In this document: piece by piece, positions 21,060 through 30,032 of the stretch
How the letters are laid out: every line of letters starts with the position of its first letter
Position numbering within the stretch: position 1 is the first letter of the stretch
NCBI RefSeq assembly: GCF_009734405.1
Contig: NZ_CP046453.1
Location: 1,116,001-1,180,000 of the forward strand
Reading direction: 5' to 3'
Length of the DNA stretch: 64,000 nt
From: Corynebacterium comes
Lineage (GTDB): Bacteria > Actinomycetota > Actinomycetes > Mycobacteriales > Mycobacteriaceae
The notes under the pieces: generated by a model
The model's input: only the letters and a program-made list of their open reading frames with translations
Told to the model about the DNA's origin: nothing
Databases searched by the model: none
Program-made: the position numbers and the translations under genes

Positions 21060-21857
21060 ATGCCCGCCATCGTGGTACTCGTCAAGCATGTTCCGGACAC
21101 CTGGTCCCAGAAGGCCCTCGAGGCAGACAACACCCTGGACCGCGTCAACGTCGACTCAGTCATCGACGAGATCAACGAGTTCGCCATGGAGCAGGCACTG
21201 CAACTGCGTGACGACAACCCCGACGCCGCTTACCGCGTCATCGCCCTGACGACGGGGCCGGCGGGTGCCGATGAAACCCTGCGCAAGGCCCTGGCCATGG
21301 GCGCCGACGATGCGCTCCATGTCCTCGACGAGGCCATCGCCGGCTCCGACCTGCTGGGCACCGCCTGGGTGCTCACCAACGCGATCAACACCGTCGGAGA
21401 CGTCGCGCTCATCGTCGCCGGCAACGCCTCCTCCGACGGCGCCATGGGCGCACTGCCGGGCATCCTCGCCGAGTACCGGCAGGTCCCGGCGCTGACCAAC
21501 GTCCGTTCCGTGGCGGTGGACGGCCAGACCATCACCGGTGTGCGGGAAACCGCCGAGGGACGTTTCGAACTCTCCGCCCAGCTGCCGGCGATCGTGTCCG
21601 TCACCGACAAGGCACCGAAGCCGCGCTTCCCCAACTTCAAGGGCCTCATGGCCGCGAAGAAGCACGACGTCACCGTCCTCGACATCGCCGCCATCGGCGT
21701 CGCCGCCGGGCAGGTCGGCCTGGCGCACGCCGCCACCGCAGTCACGGCAGCCGCCACCCGCCCGGTGCGGGAATCCGGCGACGTCATCAGCGGCGCCGAC
21801 GGGGATGCCGCCGCCGGCCGCATCGCCGAGTTCCTCGCCGCCGAGAAGTTCCTCTGA
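21060..21857 (+). CDS. etfB: Electron transfer flavoprotein subunit beta
   Basis: A 265-residue EtfB/FixA protein that binds AMP and, with EtfA, carries electrons from acyl-CoA and other flavin dehydrogenases to the quinone pool. The start IVVLVKHVPDTWSQKAL, the NEFAMEQALQLRD segment and the MGADDALHVLDEA region are typical. Two in-frame ATGs (21054, 21060) compete. The second is 9 nt from AAAGG and is preferred; the first is only 3 nt away. A promoter-like TTGCCT-N19-TAGAGT lies at 20959-20989. etfA begins 32 nt after the stop. Confidence 0.93.
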   Translation: MPAIVVLVKHVPDTWSQKALEADNTLDRVNVDSVIDEINEFAMEQALQLRDDNPDAAYRVIALTTGPAGADETLRKALAMGADDALHVLDEAIAGSDLLGTAWVLTNAINTVGDVALIVAGNASSDGAMGALPGILAEYRQVPALTNVRSVAVDGQTITGVRETAEGRFELSAQLPAIVSVTDKAPKPRFPNFKGLMAAKKHDVTVLDIAAIGVAAGQVGLAHAATAVTAAATRPVRESGDVISGADGDAAAGRIAEFLAAEKFL

Positions 21858-21889
21858 TCCACCTCGACCCATCTCTAGGGAGTACATCC

Positions 21890-22840
21890 ATGTCCACTGT
21901 CTATGTCCTGGTCGAGCACACCGGTTCCGGGCTCGCCGCCACCACCGCAGAACTGATCACCGCCGCCCGCCCGCTGGGTGAGGTCGCCGCCGTCGTCGTC
22001 GGCGCCCCCGGAGTCACGCAGGCCCTCGCTCCGGCCCTGGCCGAGGCCGGCGCCGCCACGGTGATCGCCGCCGAGTCCGCCGACGTCCCCGAGCGCCTCA
22101 TCCTGCCGCAGGTCGACGCCCTGGCCACCCTCGCCGCCACCAACCCCGGCCCGATCGTCATCTCCGCCGGTGTGCCCGGCAACGAGATCGCCGGCCGCCT
22201 GGCCGCCCGTCTGGCCTCGGGTGTCCTGTGCGACGTCGTGGGCATCAACGCCGACCGCACCGCCGCCCAGTCCATCTTCGGTGACCAGGTGCAGGTCTCC
22301 GCGGCCGTCGGCGGAGCCAACCCGATCTTCACCCTGCGCGCCGGCGCCGTCGAGGCCGCCCCGGTCGCCGCCGCCGGGGCCGTCGCCACCCTGGCTCTGC
22401 CCGCCGCCACCGCCAAAGACGTCACCGTCACCGGTTTCACCCCGGCCGAGCGCGGTTCCCGGCCCGACCTCACCCAGGCGAAGGTGGTCATCGCCGCCGG
22501 CCGCGGCGTGGGTTCCAGGGAGGGGATGGAGCTGGTGGAGCAGCTCGCCGACTCCCTCGGCGGCGCCGTCGGCGTCACGCGTGACGCGGTGGACCTCGAG
22601 TACTACGACGGCACGTACCAGATCGGCCAGACCGGTGTGACCGTGTCCCCGGATCTCTACATCGGTCTGGGCGTCTCGGGTGCCATCCAGCACACCTCCG
22701 GCATGCAGACCGCGAAGAAGATCATCGTGGTCAACAACGACGAGGACGCGCCGATCTTCCAGATCGCCGACCTCGGTGTCGTCGGGGACCTCTTCGAGGT
22801 GGTCCCTGCGCTGATCAACGAGATCGACCAGCGCAGGTAA
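21890..22840 (+). CDS. etfA: Electron transfer flavoprotein subunit alpha
   Basis: A 316-residue EtfA/FixB protein holding the FAD of the heterodimer. The C-terminal FAD-binding half shows AAGRGVGSREGMELVEQLADSLGGAVG, then VTVSPDLYIGLGVSGAIQHTSGMQ and IVVNNDEDAPIFQIADLGVVGD, the signature of the family. The N-terminal half is Ala-rich and less conserved. It follows etfB by 32 nt and overlaps the cysteine desulfurase start (TAATG), so the three are very likely one operon. Rv3029c-Rv3028c in M. tuberculosis have the same arrangement near iscS-like and mnmA genes. Confidence 0.94.
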   Translation: MSTVYVLVEHTGSGLAATTAELITAARPLGEVAAVVVGAPGVTQALAPALAEAGAATVIAAESADVPERLILPQVDALATLAATNPGPIVISAGVPGNEIAGRLAARLASGVLCDVVGINADRTAAQSIFGDQVQVSAAVGGANPIFTLRAGAVEAAPVAAAGAVATLALPAATAKDVTVTGFTPAERGSRPDLTQAKVVIAAGRGVGSREGMELVEQLADSLGGAVGVTRDAVDLEYYDGTYQIGQTGVTVSPDLYIGLGVSGAIQHTSGMQTAKKIIVVNNDEDAPIFQIADLGVVGDLFEVVPALINEIDQRR

Positions 22841-23976
22841 TGCCGACCCCGCGCCACTACCTCGACCACGCCGCGACCACGCCCATGCGGCAGAGCGCCG
22901 TCGACGCGTGGGTCGAGCACGCCGGCGCGATGAACCCGGGCGGGCAGTACACCTCCGGCCGTGCCGCCCGCCGCGTGCTCGATGACGCCCGCGATCTCAT
23001 CGCCGGGCTCCTCGGCGCCGATCCCGCGGAGGTCATCTTCACGGCCTCCGGCACCGAGGCCGACAACCTGGCGGTGACGGGACTCTACCGCGCCTCCGAT
23101 CGTGCCCGGGTGGTGTCCACGCCGATCGAACACCCCGCAGTGCTGGGGCCTGTCAAGGCTCTGGGCTTGTCCGGGGCGGAAGTGGAGCTCCTGCCCGTCG
23201 GTTCCGACGGCCGGGTCGCGGACCTCGGCGCACTGGACATCCCGGCGGCCGTGGCCTGCTGCATGTGGGCCAACAACGAGACCGGCGCGCTCCAGCCCAT
23301 CGATCGGGTCATCGAGCGGGCTTCCGGCGCGGGCACCCCCGTGCATGTCGACGCCGTCCAGGTCGTCGGCCACCTGCCGGTGGACTTCCACGCGCTCGGC
23401 GCCACGACGTTGGCCGCCAGCGCGCACAAGTTCGGCGGACCCCGCAGCGCCGGGCTGCTCCTGGCGAAGCGTTCCCCGGCGCCGCTTCCGGTCCTGCACG
23501 GCGGAGGCCAGGAGCGTGGTATCCGGCCGGGCACCCTCGACGTCGCCTCCGCCGCAGCCATGGCGGCGGCGCTCGAGGAGGCCGTCGGCGAGATCCCTTC
23601 CGAGGCCGTCCGGCTGGCCGCACTGCGTGAACGGCTGCGCGAAGGCATCCTCGGCCGGGTCGGTGACGTCCTGGTCCACACCACCGAACCCGCCCTGCCC
23701 GGGCACCTGCACCTCTCCTTCCCCGGCGCGGAGGGCGACAGCCTGATCATGCTTCTCGACGCCGCCGGCATCGAGGCCTCCACCGGTTCCGCCTGCGCCA
23801 GCGGGGTCAACCGCGCCAGCCATGTGCTGCTGGCGCAGGGGGTCAGTGAGCATGACACCCGCGGGGCGGTGCGTTTCACGCTGGGACGCACCACCACCGT
23901 GGGCGACGTTGAGGCGGTGTTGGGCGTCATCGCGGAGGTGGTGGAGCGGGCGCGTCTGGCGGGCATGGCCGGCTGA
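22840..23976 (+). CDS. Cysteine desulfurase (NifS/IscS-like)
   Basis: A 378-residue fold-type I PLP enzyme that removes sulfur from L-cysteine as a protein persulfide. The PLP lysine is in SAHKFGGPRSAG. Other cofactor residues are in WANNETGALQPID and HVDAVQVVGH. The catalytic cysteine sits in STGSACASGVNRASHVL on a short loop. HGGGQERGIRPGTLD is also conserved. The start ATG overlaps the etfA stop. mnmA lies 2.4 kb downstream, and the same pairing occurs in Mycobacterium (Rv3025c-Rv3024c), so supplying sulfur for tRNA 2-thiouridine is the likely role. It is distinct from the SUF-system desulfurase. Confidence 0.92.
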   Translation: MPTPRHYLDHAATTPMRQSAVDAWVEHAGAMNPGGQYTSGRAARRVLDDARDLIAGLLGADPAEVIFTASGTEADNLAVTGLYRASDRARVVSTPIEHPAVLGPVKALGLSGAEVELLPVGSDGRVADLGALDIPAAVACCMWANNETGALQPIDRVIERASGAGTPVHVDAVQVVGHLPVDFHALGATTLAASAHKFGGPRSAGLLLAKRSPAPLPVLHGGGQERGIRPGTLDVASAAAMAAALEEAVGEIPSEAVRLAALRERLREGILGRVGDVLVHTTEPALPGHLHLSFPGAEGDSLIMLLDAAGIEASTGSACASGVNRASHVLLAQGVSEHDTRGAVRFTLGRTTTVGDVEAVLGVIAEVVERARLAGMAG

Positions 23977-23993
23977 GTCCGACGCTGTTGAGG

Positions 23994-24013
23994 ATGTTTC
24001 TGGAGTGAAACAT
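23994..24013. promoter_or_regulatory. Inverted repeat upstream of the GH25 gene
   Basis: Perfect 7-base arms ATGTTTC and GAAACAT flank 6 bases, 38-57 nt upstream of the ATG at 24051 and just before the predicted promoter. It could be an operator or a small hairpin ending the desulfurase transcript. Confidence 0.4.
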
Positions 24014-24050
24014 GTGACGGATGTGATCTCATGCGTTAGCTTTGATACTC

Positions 24051-25070
24051 ATGAAGGTTCTCCGTCGAATGACCGCTGTCCTCACATCCGCCACCCTCGC
24101 GCTGACCCTGTCCGGCATCCCGGCCACCGCCTTCTCCTCGGTGGCACCCTCGGGCATCGACGTCTCCGGTCACCAGCGCGGCGACGGCGCCCCCATCCAG
24201 TGGCGGGAGGTCGCCGCTGACGGTCAGCGTTTCGCCTTCATCAAGGCGAGCGAAGGGGAGGGCTGGGTCAACCCCCACTACCTCGAGGACGTCCACGCCG
24301 CCCATCAGGCCGGACTGCTCGTGGGTACCTACCACTACGCCCGCCCGGCCGGCGATGCCCGCGCCCAGGCCGCCCATTACGCGGCCACCCTCGCCGCCGC
24401 CCCGAGCCACTCCCTGCCCCCGGTCCTGGACATCGAGGTGGATGAAGGCCTCGACCCCGGGCAGCTGCAGAACTGGGTCCGTGACTTCCTCGGCGAGACC
24501 GAGCGACTCACCGGACGCAGCCCGATGATCTACACCTACCGCTACTTCTGGCGCGAGCACCTCAACGACACCGACCAGTTCACCCGCCACCCGCTGTGGC
24601 TGGCGGCCTACCAGAACCATGTCCCGGAGACCGTCGGCGGCTGGAACCAGCTCACCTTCTGGCAGCGTTCCGACGTCGGCCGCGTCCCCGGCGTCAACGG
24701 GCCCGTGGACCTCAACCTCTTCAACGGCACCGAGGCACAGCTCAACGACTTCGTCGGCGGCAACCACGTCAACCTGGGCGGCGTGCTGGAATCCGGCACC
24801 GGCCCCGCCGTCCTGGACACCCTCGGTGGCGAGAACACCGCGCTGACGGCCCTCATCCTCGCGGTCGAGTCGGGTCTCCTGCCCCCCGACGCACTGACGG
24901 GTGCGGCCGAACAGGCGGGCATCGACCCGGTGGTGGCCGGCGACATCGCCAACCGCGTCCGTGGACTTCTGGAATCCGGTGAACTGCCCCTCGACGACCT
25001 GCTGGTCATGGCGGAGAACCCCGACTACTCCATCGGCGACCTGCTCATTCTCCTGACGAACGCGAGCTGA
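24051..25070 (+). CDS. Secreted GH25-type muramidase-like protein with C-terminal extension
   Basis: A 339-residue protein with a Sec signal peptide (MKVLRRMTAVLTSATLAL..., likely cleaved after ATA near residue 28). Residues ~33-215 are a GH25 domain: SGIDVSGHQ, FAFIKASEGEGW, YHYARPAGDARAQA, and the catalytic DxE in PVLDIEVDEG, then MIYTYRYFW and LWLAAYQN. The family cleaves peptidoglycan between MurNAc and GlcNAc. The last ~125 residues (GVLESGTGPAVLDTLGG...) have no recognised domain. The ATG at 24051 has no Shine-Dalgarno site but TAGCTT 8 nt upstream, hence a possible leaderless transcript. Confidence 0.88.
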   Translation: MKVLRRMTAVLTSATLALTLSGIPATAFSSVAPSGIDVSGHQRGDGAPIQWREVAADGQRFAFIKASEGEGWVNPHYLEDVHAAHQAGLLVGTYHYARPAGDARAQAAHYAATLAAAPSHSLPPVLDIEVDEGLDPGQLQNWVRDFLGETERLTGRSPMIYTYRYFWREHLNDTDQFTRHPLWLAAYQNHVPETVGGWNQLTFWQRSDVGRVPGVNGPVDLNLFNGTEAQLNDFVGGNHVNLGGVLESGTGPAVLDTLGGENTALTALILAVESGLLPPDALTGAAEQAGIDPVVAGDIANRVRGLLESGELPLDDLLVMAENPDYSIGDLLILLTNAS

Positions 25071-25115
25071 GCCGATCAGTTCCAGCCGGAGGCATCTCCG
25101 ACCCCTTATCCTTGG

Positions 25116-25129
25116 GCACGATCGTGCCG
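25116..25129. other. Perfect 14-bp palindrome between convergent genes
   Basis: GGCACGATCGTGCC is fully self-complementary and sits in the 81-nt gap between the convergent GH25 and spermidine-synthase-like genes. The loopless symmetry is poor for a hairpin terminator. It may be a protein site or chance. Two copies of GCCGATCAG (25071-25079, 25127-25135) flank it. Confidence 0.4.
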
Positions 25130-25151
25130 ATCAGCGTGGATCCGTGCTCTG

Positions 25152-26030
25152 TCAGGAAGGAATGTCGGGGCCGTCGGCACGCGGAGCGGTCCCGCGGAAC
25201 AGCGCCCTCGTCCACGCCTCATCCTTGTAGTGGGCGGGCACCGCGCCGCCGAGCAGCACCCTCGCCAGCGACGCCGCCCCGGTGGACCCCTCTGCCGGAA
25301 GCTCACGGTCACTGCCGATGAGGATGATGTTGCCGTAGCGGCGGCCCTTGAGCATCGGCGGGTCGGCGATCACCGCGACGTGGTCGAACACCTCCGCCAT
25401 GCCGGCCAGCTCCGCCCGGGTGGCCATCAGGCTGGAGTAGTCACCGCAGTTGGCCACGTACAAACCACCCGGGATCAGGGCGGCGTGGGCGGCGCGGAAG
25501 AAGGACGGCGTCGTCAAGCTGGCGGGGGTCTTAGCGCCGGCGAACACATCCCGGATGATGACCTCGCGGCTGGCGGGGTAGAAATCCCCGGTGATCTCGC
25601 CGGCCTCGCCGACCCGGATCTTCACCGTGGGTGCGCGCGGAATGTCGAACCATTCCCGCACGTAGGCGGCGAGTCTGGCGTCGAGCTCCACGACGGTGTG
25701 GCGGGACTTCGGCCAGAGATCGGCGAAATAACGGGCCATGGAACACGCCGCACCGCCCAGGTGGGTGACCCGCAGCGAATCCGGGTCAAGATGGGACGCC
25801 ACCTGCTGCTCCACGATGGCGGCGATCCAGCGCATGTACTCGAACTCCAGGACCTCGGGGCGGCCGATCTGCACGTGGGAGGAGGGCACCCCGTTGATCA
25901 TCAGAGTCCAGGCGTCCGGGAAGAAGTCGTCGGGGACGAGCTCGGCGGTGCCGGTGGAGATCTCATAGGTGCCGGCGACGGCACCCGTGGTGGGAGTGGT
26001 GGGGGAGGAACGGCGATTCTTAGGTGTCAT
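25152..26030 (-). CDS. Spermidine synthase-like protein
   Basis: A 292-residue Rossmann-fold protein related to polyamine aminopropyltransferases. It keeps the glycine-rich binding region in degenerate form (VTHLGGAACSMARYFADLWP), an acidic strand end (HTVVELDARLAAYVREWF) and IIRDVFAGAKTPASLTT, where the D-x-A/F catalytic segment of SpeE would lie. The N-terminal ~20 residues are Thr/Pro-rich. Many actinobacterial members lack proof of spermidine synthase activity, so the product is named by fold. Its start lies 6 nt after the stop of a possible 47-residue ORF on the same strand. Convergent with the GH25 gene. Confidence 0.8.
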   Translation of the reverse strand: MTPKNRRSSPTTPTTGAVAGTYEISTGTAELVPDDFFPDAWTLMINGVPSSHVQIGRPEVLEFEYMRWIAAIVEQQVASHLDPDSLRVTHLGGAACSMARYFADLWPKSRHTVVELDARLAAYVREWFDIPRAPTVKIRVGEAGEITGDFYPASREVIIRDVFAGAKTPASLTTPSFFRAAHAALIPGGLYVANCGDYSSLMATRAELAGMAEVFDHVAVIADPPMLKGRRYGNIILIGSDRELPAEGSTGAASLARVLLGGAVPAHYKDEAWTRALFRGTAPRADGPDIPS

Positions 26031-26036
26031 GGTCTT

Positions 26037-26180
26037 CTATGGTCTCAGGTGCGGGTGGGCGGCGATGCCACCGGTTCGGGCGGGTCCGTTGTCCGGGGAC
26101 AGCTCAGCCAGAGCGTAGAGCATGCGCATCTGCTGGTCGGTGACCCCCCGGAACGAGGGGGCGTGGATCTGAATGCCCAC
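26037..26180 (-). CDS. Possible small protein (47 aa) upstream of the spermidine synthase-like gene
   Basis: A GTG-initiated frame with strongly GC-rich third positions runs to a TAG only 6 nt before the next gene. It encodes MGIQIHAPSFRGVTDQQM... and ends in AAHPHLRP. AAGG lies 3 nt before the GTG, a short spacing. No membrane helix or motif is seen. I do not recognise it. It may be a coupled leader peptide or a genuine small protein, and it is too short to be sure. The strand, spacing and codon bias are the only support. Confidence 0.4.
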   Translation of the reverse strand: MGIQIHAPSFRGVTDQQMRMLYALAELSPDNGPARTGGIAAHPHLRP

Positions 26181-26386
26181 TAACCTTGAGGACGTGCCCG
26201 GCGGGGAGGGCCGGGAGGCAGGGACATCTGTGGATGCTCGAGAACATCAGTGGCCCTCTGGAAGTACTGGAAGTTTGCCTCCAGTGCAGAACCAGCAGAT
26301 CCTCCGGGAGTTTCGGATCGGAGGTCCGGGGGATTACTCTGCAGGATTGACAGTTATAAGAGTGTGAGAGGAACAGGAGGAGGCAC
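26181..26386 (+). promoter_or_regulatory. Upstream region of mnmA
   Basis: About 200 bases with lower GC near the end and no convincing gene on the plus strand. TTGACA (26347-26352) and TATAAG (26355-26360) are present, but too close to be one promoter. TATAAG may pair with a weak upstream -35 near 26332. A strong ribosome binding site (AGGAGGAGG) precedes the ATG at 26387. Confidence 0.35.
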
Positions 26387-27472
26387 ATGCGCGTACTGGC
26401 TGCCATGAGCGGCGGCGTCGATTCGGCGGTGGCCGCATCGAGGATGGTGGAGGCGGGCCACGACGTCGTCGGCGTCCACCTCGCGCTCTCACGCGATCCG
26501 CAGGCCGTGCGCGAGTCCTCCCGCGGCTGCTGCTCCCTGGAGGACTCCGCGGACGCGCGCCGGGTGTGCGACAAGCTGGGCATCCCCTTCTACGTGTGGG
26601 ACTTCTCCGACCGCTTCAAGGCCGACGTCATCGACGACTTCGTCGAGTCCTACGCCCGCGGCGAAACCCCCAATCCCTGCCTGCGCTGCAACGAGAAGAT
26701 CAAGTTCGCGGCGTTGCTCGACCGCGCGGTGGCCCTCGGCTTCGATGCGGTGGCCACCGGCCACTACGCCGTCATCGACGCCGACGGCCACCTCCGCCGC
26801 TCCTCCGACGAGCACAAGGACCAGTCCTATGTGCTGGGTGTGCTCACCCGCGACGAGCTCGACCGCTGCCTCTTCCCCGTCGGCGACACCCCCAAGCCGC
26901 AGATCCGCGAGGAGGCCGCCGCCCGCGGCTTCTCGGTGGCCCGCAAGCCGGACTCCTATGACATCTGCTTCATCCCCGACGGCAACACCCAGGCCTTCCT
27001 CGGCGCACGCATCGGCCTGCGCCCCGGCCTGGTCGTGGACCAGGAGGGCCACGAGCTCCGCGAGCACGACGGCGCCTGGAATTTCACCATCGGTCAGCGC
27101 AAGGGCCTGGACCTGCGGGACCCCGCCGCCGACGGCCGCCCGCGCTACGTCACCGACATCGACGCCGCCACCGGCACCGTCACCGTCGGCCCGCGAGCCG
27201 CACTCTCGGTGGGAGTCATCCACGCCGACCGGCTCAAGGTGCTCCACCCGGAGATGGTCGGCTCCCTCGAGGCCATCGTCCAGGTCCGCGCCCACGGCGG
27301 CATCAGCCCCTGCCGCGCGTCGATCCAGGGAGACCAGATGACGCTGCTTCTCGACGAACCCCTCCAGGGCGTCGCCCGCGGCCAGGCCGCCGTCCTCTAC
27401 CTCCCGGATCCGGACGGCCAGGGGGACGTGGTCCTCGGCTCCGGCACCATCTGCGGGACGGAAACCCTGTGA
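26387..27472 (+). CDS. mnmA: tRNA-specific 2-thiouridylase
   Basis: A 361-residue enzyme that makes 2-thiouridine at the wobble U34 of tRNA(Lys, Glu, Gln). The ATP-PPase loop is [11 protein letters not shown] at residues 8-18. The two catalytic cysteines are C98 ([12 protein letters not shown]) and C194 ([11 protein letters not shown]). GHYA and the C-terminal beta-barrel ([22 protein letters not shown]) complete the family pattern. Sulfur probably comes from the cysteine desulfurase encoded 2.4 kb upstream. The start has an excellent ribosome binding site, and the stop overlaps the GTG of the MetE-like gene (GTGA). Confidence 0.95.
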   Translation: MRVLAAMSGGVDSAVAASRMVEAGHDVVGVHLALSRDPQAVRESSRGCCSLEDSADARRVCDKLGIPFYVWDFSDRFKADVIDDFVESYARGETPNPCLRCNEKIKFAALLDRAVALGFDAVATGHYAVIDADGHLRRSSDEHKDQSYVLGVLTRDELDRCLFPVGDTPKPQIREEAAARGFSVARKPDSYDICFIPDGNTQAFLGARIGLRPGLVVDQEGHELREHDGAWNFTIGQRKGLDLRDPAADGRPRYVTDIDAATGTVTVGPRAALSVGVIHADRLKVLHPEMVGSLEAIVQVRAHGGISPCRASIQGDQMTLLLDEPLQGVARGQAAVLYLPDPDGQGDVVLGSGTICGTETL

Positions 27473-28461
27473 CCGCCTACGGACTGGGCCCGCTGCCCGG
27501 CACCTCGATCCCCGGGGCCGCCGACGTCATCCTCTCCGAGACCGGCGACCTCCCGCACCTGCCCGAGCTGCCCGACCGGGGATTGGGTTCAGACCCGGTG
27601 GGACGCACCGCCGGACTGTTGGAGGCCGTCATCGTCGACCGGGGGCCCCGCTCCTGGATCATGACCGATCGCCCGCAGCTGCTCACCCGCCGCACCTGGG
27701 ACCTGCTCAACCGGGACCTCGACGAGCTCGAGGAGGCCTGGGGCACCACGATCCCGAACCTCAAGGTCCAGATCACCGGACCGTGGACCCTCGCCGCCGG
27801 GATCGAACTGGCCAACGGGCACCGGGTGATCACCGACCGGGGAGCATTACGCGATCTCACCGACGCACTCATCGAGGGCGTCAACCAACACGTCCGTGAC
27901 GTGGCCACCCGATTCCATGCGGACGTCACCGTGCAGATCGACGAACCCGACCTGCCGGACATCTCCGGCGGACTGCGGGGTGCCACGGCCTTCAACCCCG
28001 TCCGGCCCGTCAACCCGAAGGACCTGGCGGAACGCCTGGCTCACGTGGTCGAGGGACTCGACTCCGAGCACGTCATGCTCAACCAGACCGGTTACGCACC
28101 CCTGTGGGACGTGGCCCGTGACAGTGGGGCGCAGACGGTCCTGATCACCCTCGACCAGGTGACGGGTACGGAACAACTCGACGGCCTCGGCCAGACAGTG
28201 AGCGCCGGCACCCGCATCGGCCTGGGGGTGACAGGTCCGGAGGACCGCGTCGACGAACTGCTCGCCCGCCCCCGGGAGCGGGCCGTCGCCGTCGCCCGGT
28301 TCTGGGAGCAGCTCGGCCTGGACCCGCGGTGGTTGACCGATCGTGTCGACGTCCACCCGCGCGCCGGAATCACCCACGGCACCGTCACACAGGCGGCCCA
28401 GGCCTACCGGATGGCCGCAGCCGTGGAGAAGATGCTGCGCACGGACGCCGGGGACCTCTGA
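27469..28461 (+). CDS. MetE-like (cobalamin-independent methionine synthase family) protein
   Basis: A 330-residue single TIM-barrel protein related to the C-terminal half of MetE. Recognisable parts are [39 protein letters not shown] and the end [11 protein letters not shown]. The Cys/His zinc ligands of true MetE are not obvious (no clear GHVC-type site), so methionine synthesis is doubtful. Rv3015c is the mycobacterial equivalent and likewise lies between mnmA and ligA. The GTG start overlaps the mnmA stop, so it is translationally coupled and may have a sulfur- or tRNA-related role. Confidence 0.78.
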   Translation: MTAYGLGPLPGTSIPGAADVILSETGDLPHLPELPDRGLGSDPVGRTAGLLEAVIVDRGPRSWIMTDRPQLLTRRTWDLLNRDLDELEEAWGTTIPNLKVQITGPWTLAAGIELANGHRVITDRGALRDLTDALIEGVNQHVRDVATRFHADVTVQIDEPDLPDISGGLRGATAFNPVRPVNPKDLAERLAHVVEGLDSEHVMLNQTGYAPLWDVARDSGAQTVLITLDQVTGTEQLDGLGQTVSAGTRIGLGVTGPEDRVDELLARPRERAVAVARFWEQLGLDPRWLTDRVDVHPRAGITHGTVTQAAQAYRMAAAVEKMLRTDAGDL

Positions 28462-28468
28462 CCCCGGG

Positions 28469-29203
28469 TCACCGGGTGCGCCGCGGCATCGTCACCGCCG
28501 CCAGGGCCAGGAAGACGAGCGCGAAACCGATGCATATCGCGGTGTTCTGTGCGACGTCGCGGCTGAAGCCGGAGCGCGCTGCCTCGGTGGCGGCCTCTAC
28601 GGCATAGGACAACGGCATGGCGTCGGAAAGCCAGCGCAGCAGTTCGGGGAGCTGCGCGCGGGGAACAAGGAGTCCGCACAGCAGGATCTGCGGGATGATC
28701 AGCACCGGCATGAGCTGAACCGCCTGGAACTCGGAACGCGCGAACGCGGAGCCGAGCAACCCCAGGGACAGGCCTGTCACCCCCGTCGCCCCGGCGATGA
28801 GCGCCAGAATCCACCACTCGGCATGGGAGGTGACGTTCATGAACAGGTCCATCACCGCGACCAGGATCAGCGATTGGAGGACGGCGAGGAGACCGAACGC
28901 GAGCGCATAACCGCCGATGAAATCACCCCGGTGCAGGCGGGTGGTCCACAGTCGCTCGAGAGTGCCGTTCGCGCGTTCGCGCTGCATGGTCACCGACGAC
29001 ACGATGAACATCAGCGACATGGGGAGGACGACCGTCATGACGACGCCGACGACGTTGAACAGCTGCGGGTTGTCCTGATAGATGAAGTAGAACAGTGTGA
29101 GCAGCAGCACCGGGACGACCAGGAGCAGAGCCATCGACCGGGGGTCGGCACGTAGTTGCCGCAGGACCCGGCCGGCGGTGGCGGTGAGCAGGGTGGGGTT
29201 CAT
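28469..29203 (-). CDS. ABC-2 type transporter permease
   Basis: A 244-residue permease with six hydrophobic segments and the ABC-2 pattern: an N-terminal cytoplasmic helix, MALLLVVPVLLLTLFYFIY, an EF-loop signature (RERANGTLERLWTTRLHRGDFIGGY), and late helices with LCGLLVPRAQLPELLRWLSDAMPLSYAVEA. This family exports drugs, lipids or polyketides. Its start overlaps the stop of the upstream ATPase (ATGA), so the two form one exporter with the ATPase at 29200-29919. The substrate is unknown. Its stop faces the MetE-like gene with an 8-nt gap. Confidence 0.87.
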   Translation of the reverse strand: MNPTLLTATAGRVLRQLRADPRSMALLLVVPVLLLTLFYFIYQDNPQLFNVVGVVMTVVLPMSLMFIVSSVTMQRERANGTLERLWTTRLHRGDFIGGYALAFGLLAVLQSLILVAVMDLFMNVTSHAEWWILALIAGATGVTGLSLGLLGSAFARSEFQAVQLMPVLIIPQILLCGLLVPRAQLPELLRWLSDAMPLSYAVEAATEAARSGFSRDVAQNTAICIGFALVFLALAAVTMPRRTR

Positions 29204-29919
29204 CGTGCGGGCCTCTCGACGGTGGCGAGGAAAGCGTCCTCGAAGCTCTGTGTGCCGGTGCTCTCGAGCAGCTCGGCGGGCACACCCCGCCAGATGATCT
29301 CGCCCGCGCGCATGAGCAGCAGGAGATCGCACCGGCCCGCCTCCTCCATGACGTGGCTGGACACGATGAGTGTGCGGCCCTCATCGGCCAGCGAGTGGAA
29401 ATTGCGCCACAGCTGGGCCCGGATCACGGGGTCCAGACCGACGGTCGGCTCGTCCATGATCAGCAGCTCCGGTTCGCCCACGAGCGCGGCGCCCAAGGAC
29501 GCCCGTCCGCGTTGGCCACCTGAGAGGTCACTGACCCGGTCGCCGCGGACATCCTCCAGGCCGAGCTTCTCCACCACCCCGCCCGCGGCCCCGCCCGCCA
29601 GCCGGGCGAAGTAGGCGAGGTTCTCGTCCACCGTGAGTTCGGGGTAGAGGCTGGGGGACTGGGTGACGTACCCGATCCGACTCCGCAGGGAAGAATCACC
29701 GGCGGGGCAGCCCAGCACCTGCAGCTCACCGGTGAAGCGCTGCAGCCCGGACATGGTGCGCATCAGGGTGGTTTTGCCGCAGCCCGAGGGGCCGAACAGG
29801 CCTGTGATGGAGCCGGCGGGGATCCGGAAGTCCAGGCTGTGCAGGACAGGGGTGGGCCGACGGCGTGATCCCCGGGTCACGTTCAGACCCCGGGCCTCGA
29901 CCGCGGTGGACATCGTCAT
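29200..29919 (-). CDS. ABC transporter ATP-binding protein (ABC-2 exporter)
   Basis: A 239-residue ATPase. Walker A is GPSGCGKTTL, the signature is LSGGQRGRASLGAAL, and Walker B is LLIMDEPTVGLDPV, with the switch His in IVSSHVMEEAGRC. It is of the DrrA/NatA-like type that pairs with ABC-2 permeases, and its partner gene overlaps its stop. In-frame ATGs occur at 29937, 29919 and 29913. ATG 29919 has GAGGGA 10 nt upstream and is preferred. The minus-strand promoter would lie near 29940-30000, shared with the divergent TDT-family gene. Confidence 0.88.
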   Translation of the reverse strand: MTMSTAVEARGLNVTRGSRRRPTPVLHSLDFRIPAGSITGLFGPSGCGKTTLMRTMSGLQRFTGELQVLGCPAGDSSLRSRIGYVTQSPSLYPELTVDENLAYFARLAGGAAGGVVEKLGLEDVRGDRVSDLSGGQRGRASLGAALVGEPELLIMDEPTVGLDPVIRAQLWRNFHSLADEGRTLIVSSHVMEEAGRCDLLLLMRAGEIIWRGVPAELLESTGTQSFEDAFLATVERPAR

Positions 29920-30032
29920 GCAGCAAGCGTCCCTCACGCGTTGCCGATGGTCAACAGCTCAGCTACCGTCGCTGCAAGTAAATGAGGGGCTGATTGATTA
30001 GTCCGCGAACATAGCCCCTAAGGTCGAGGATC

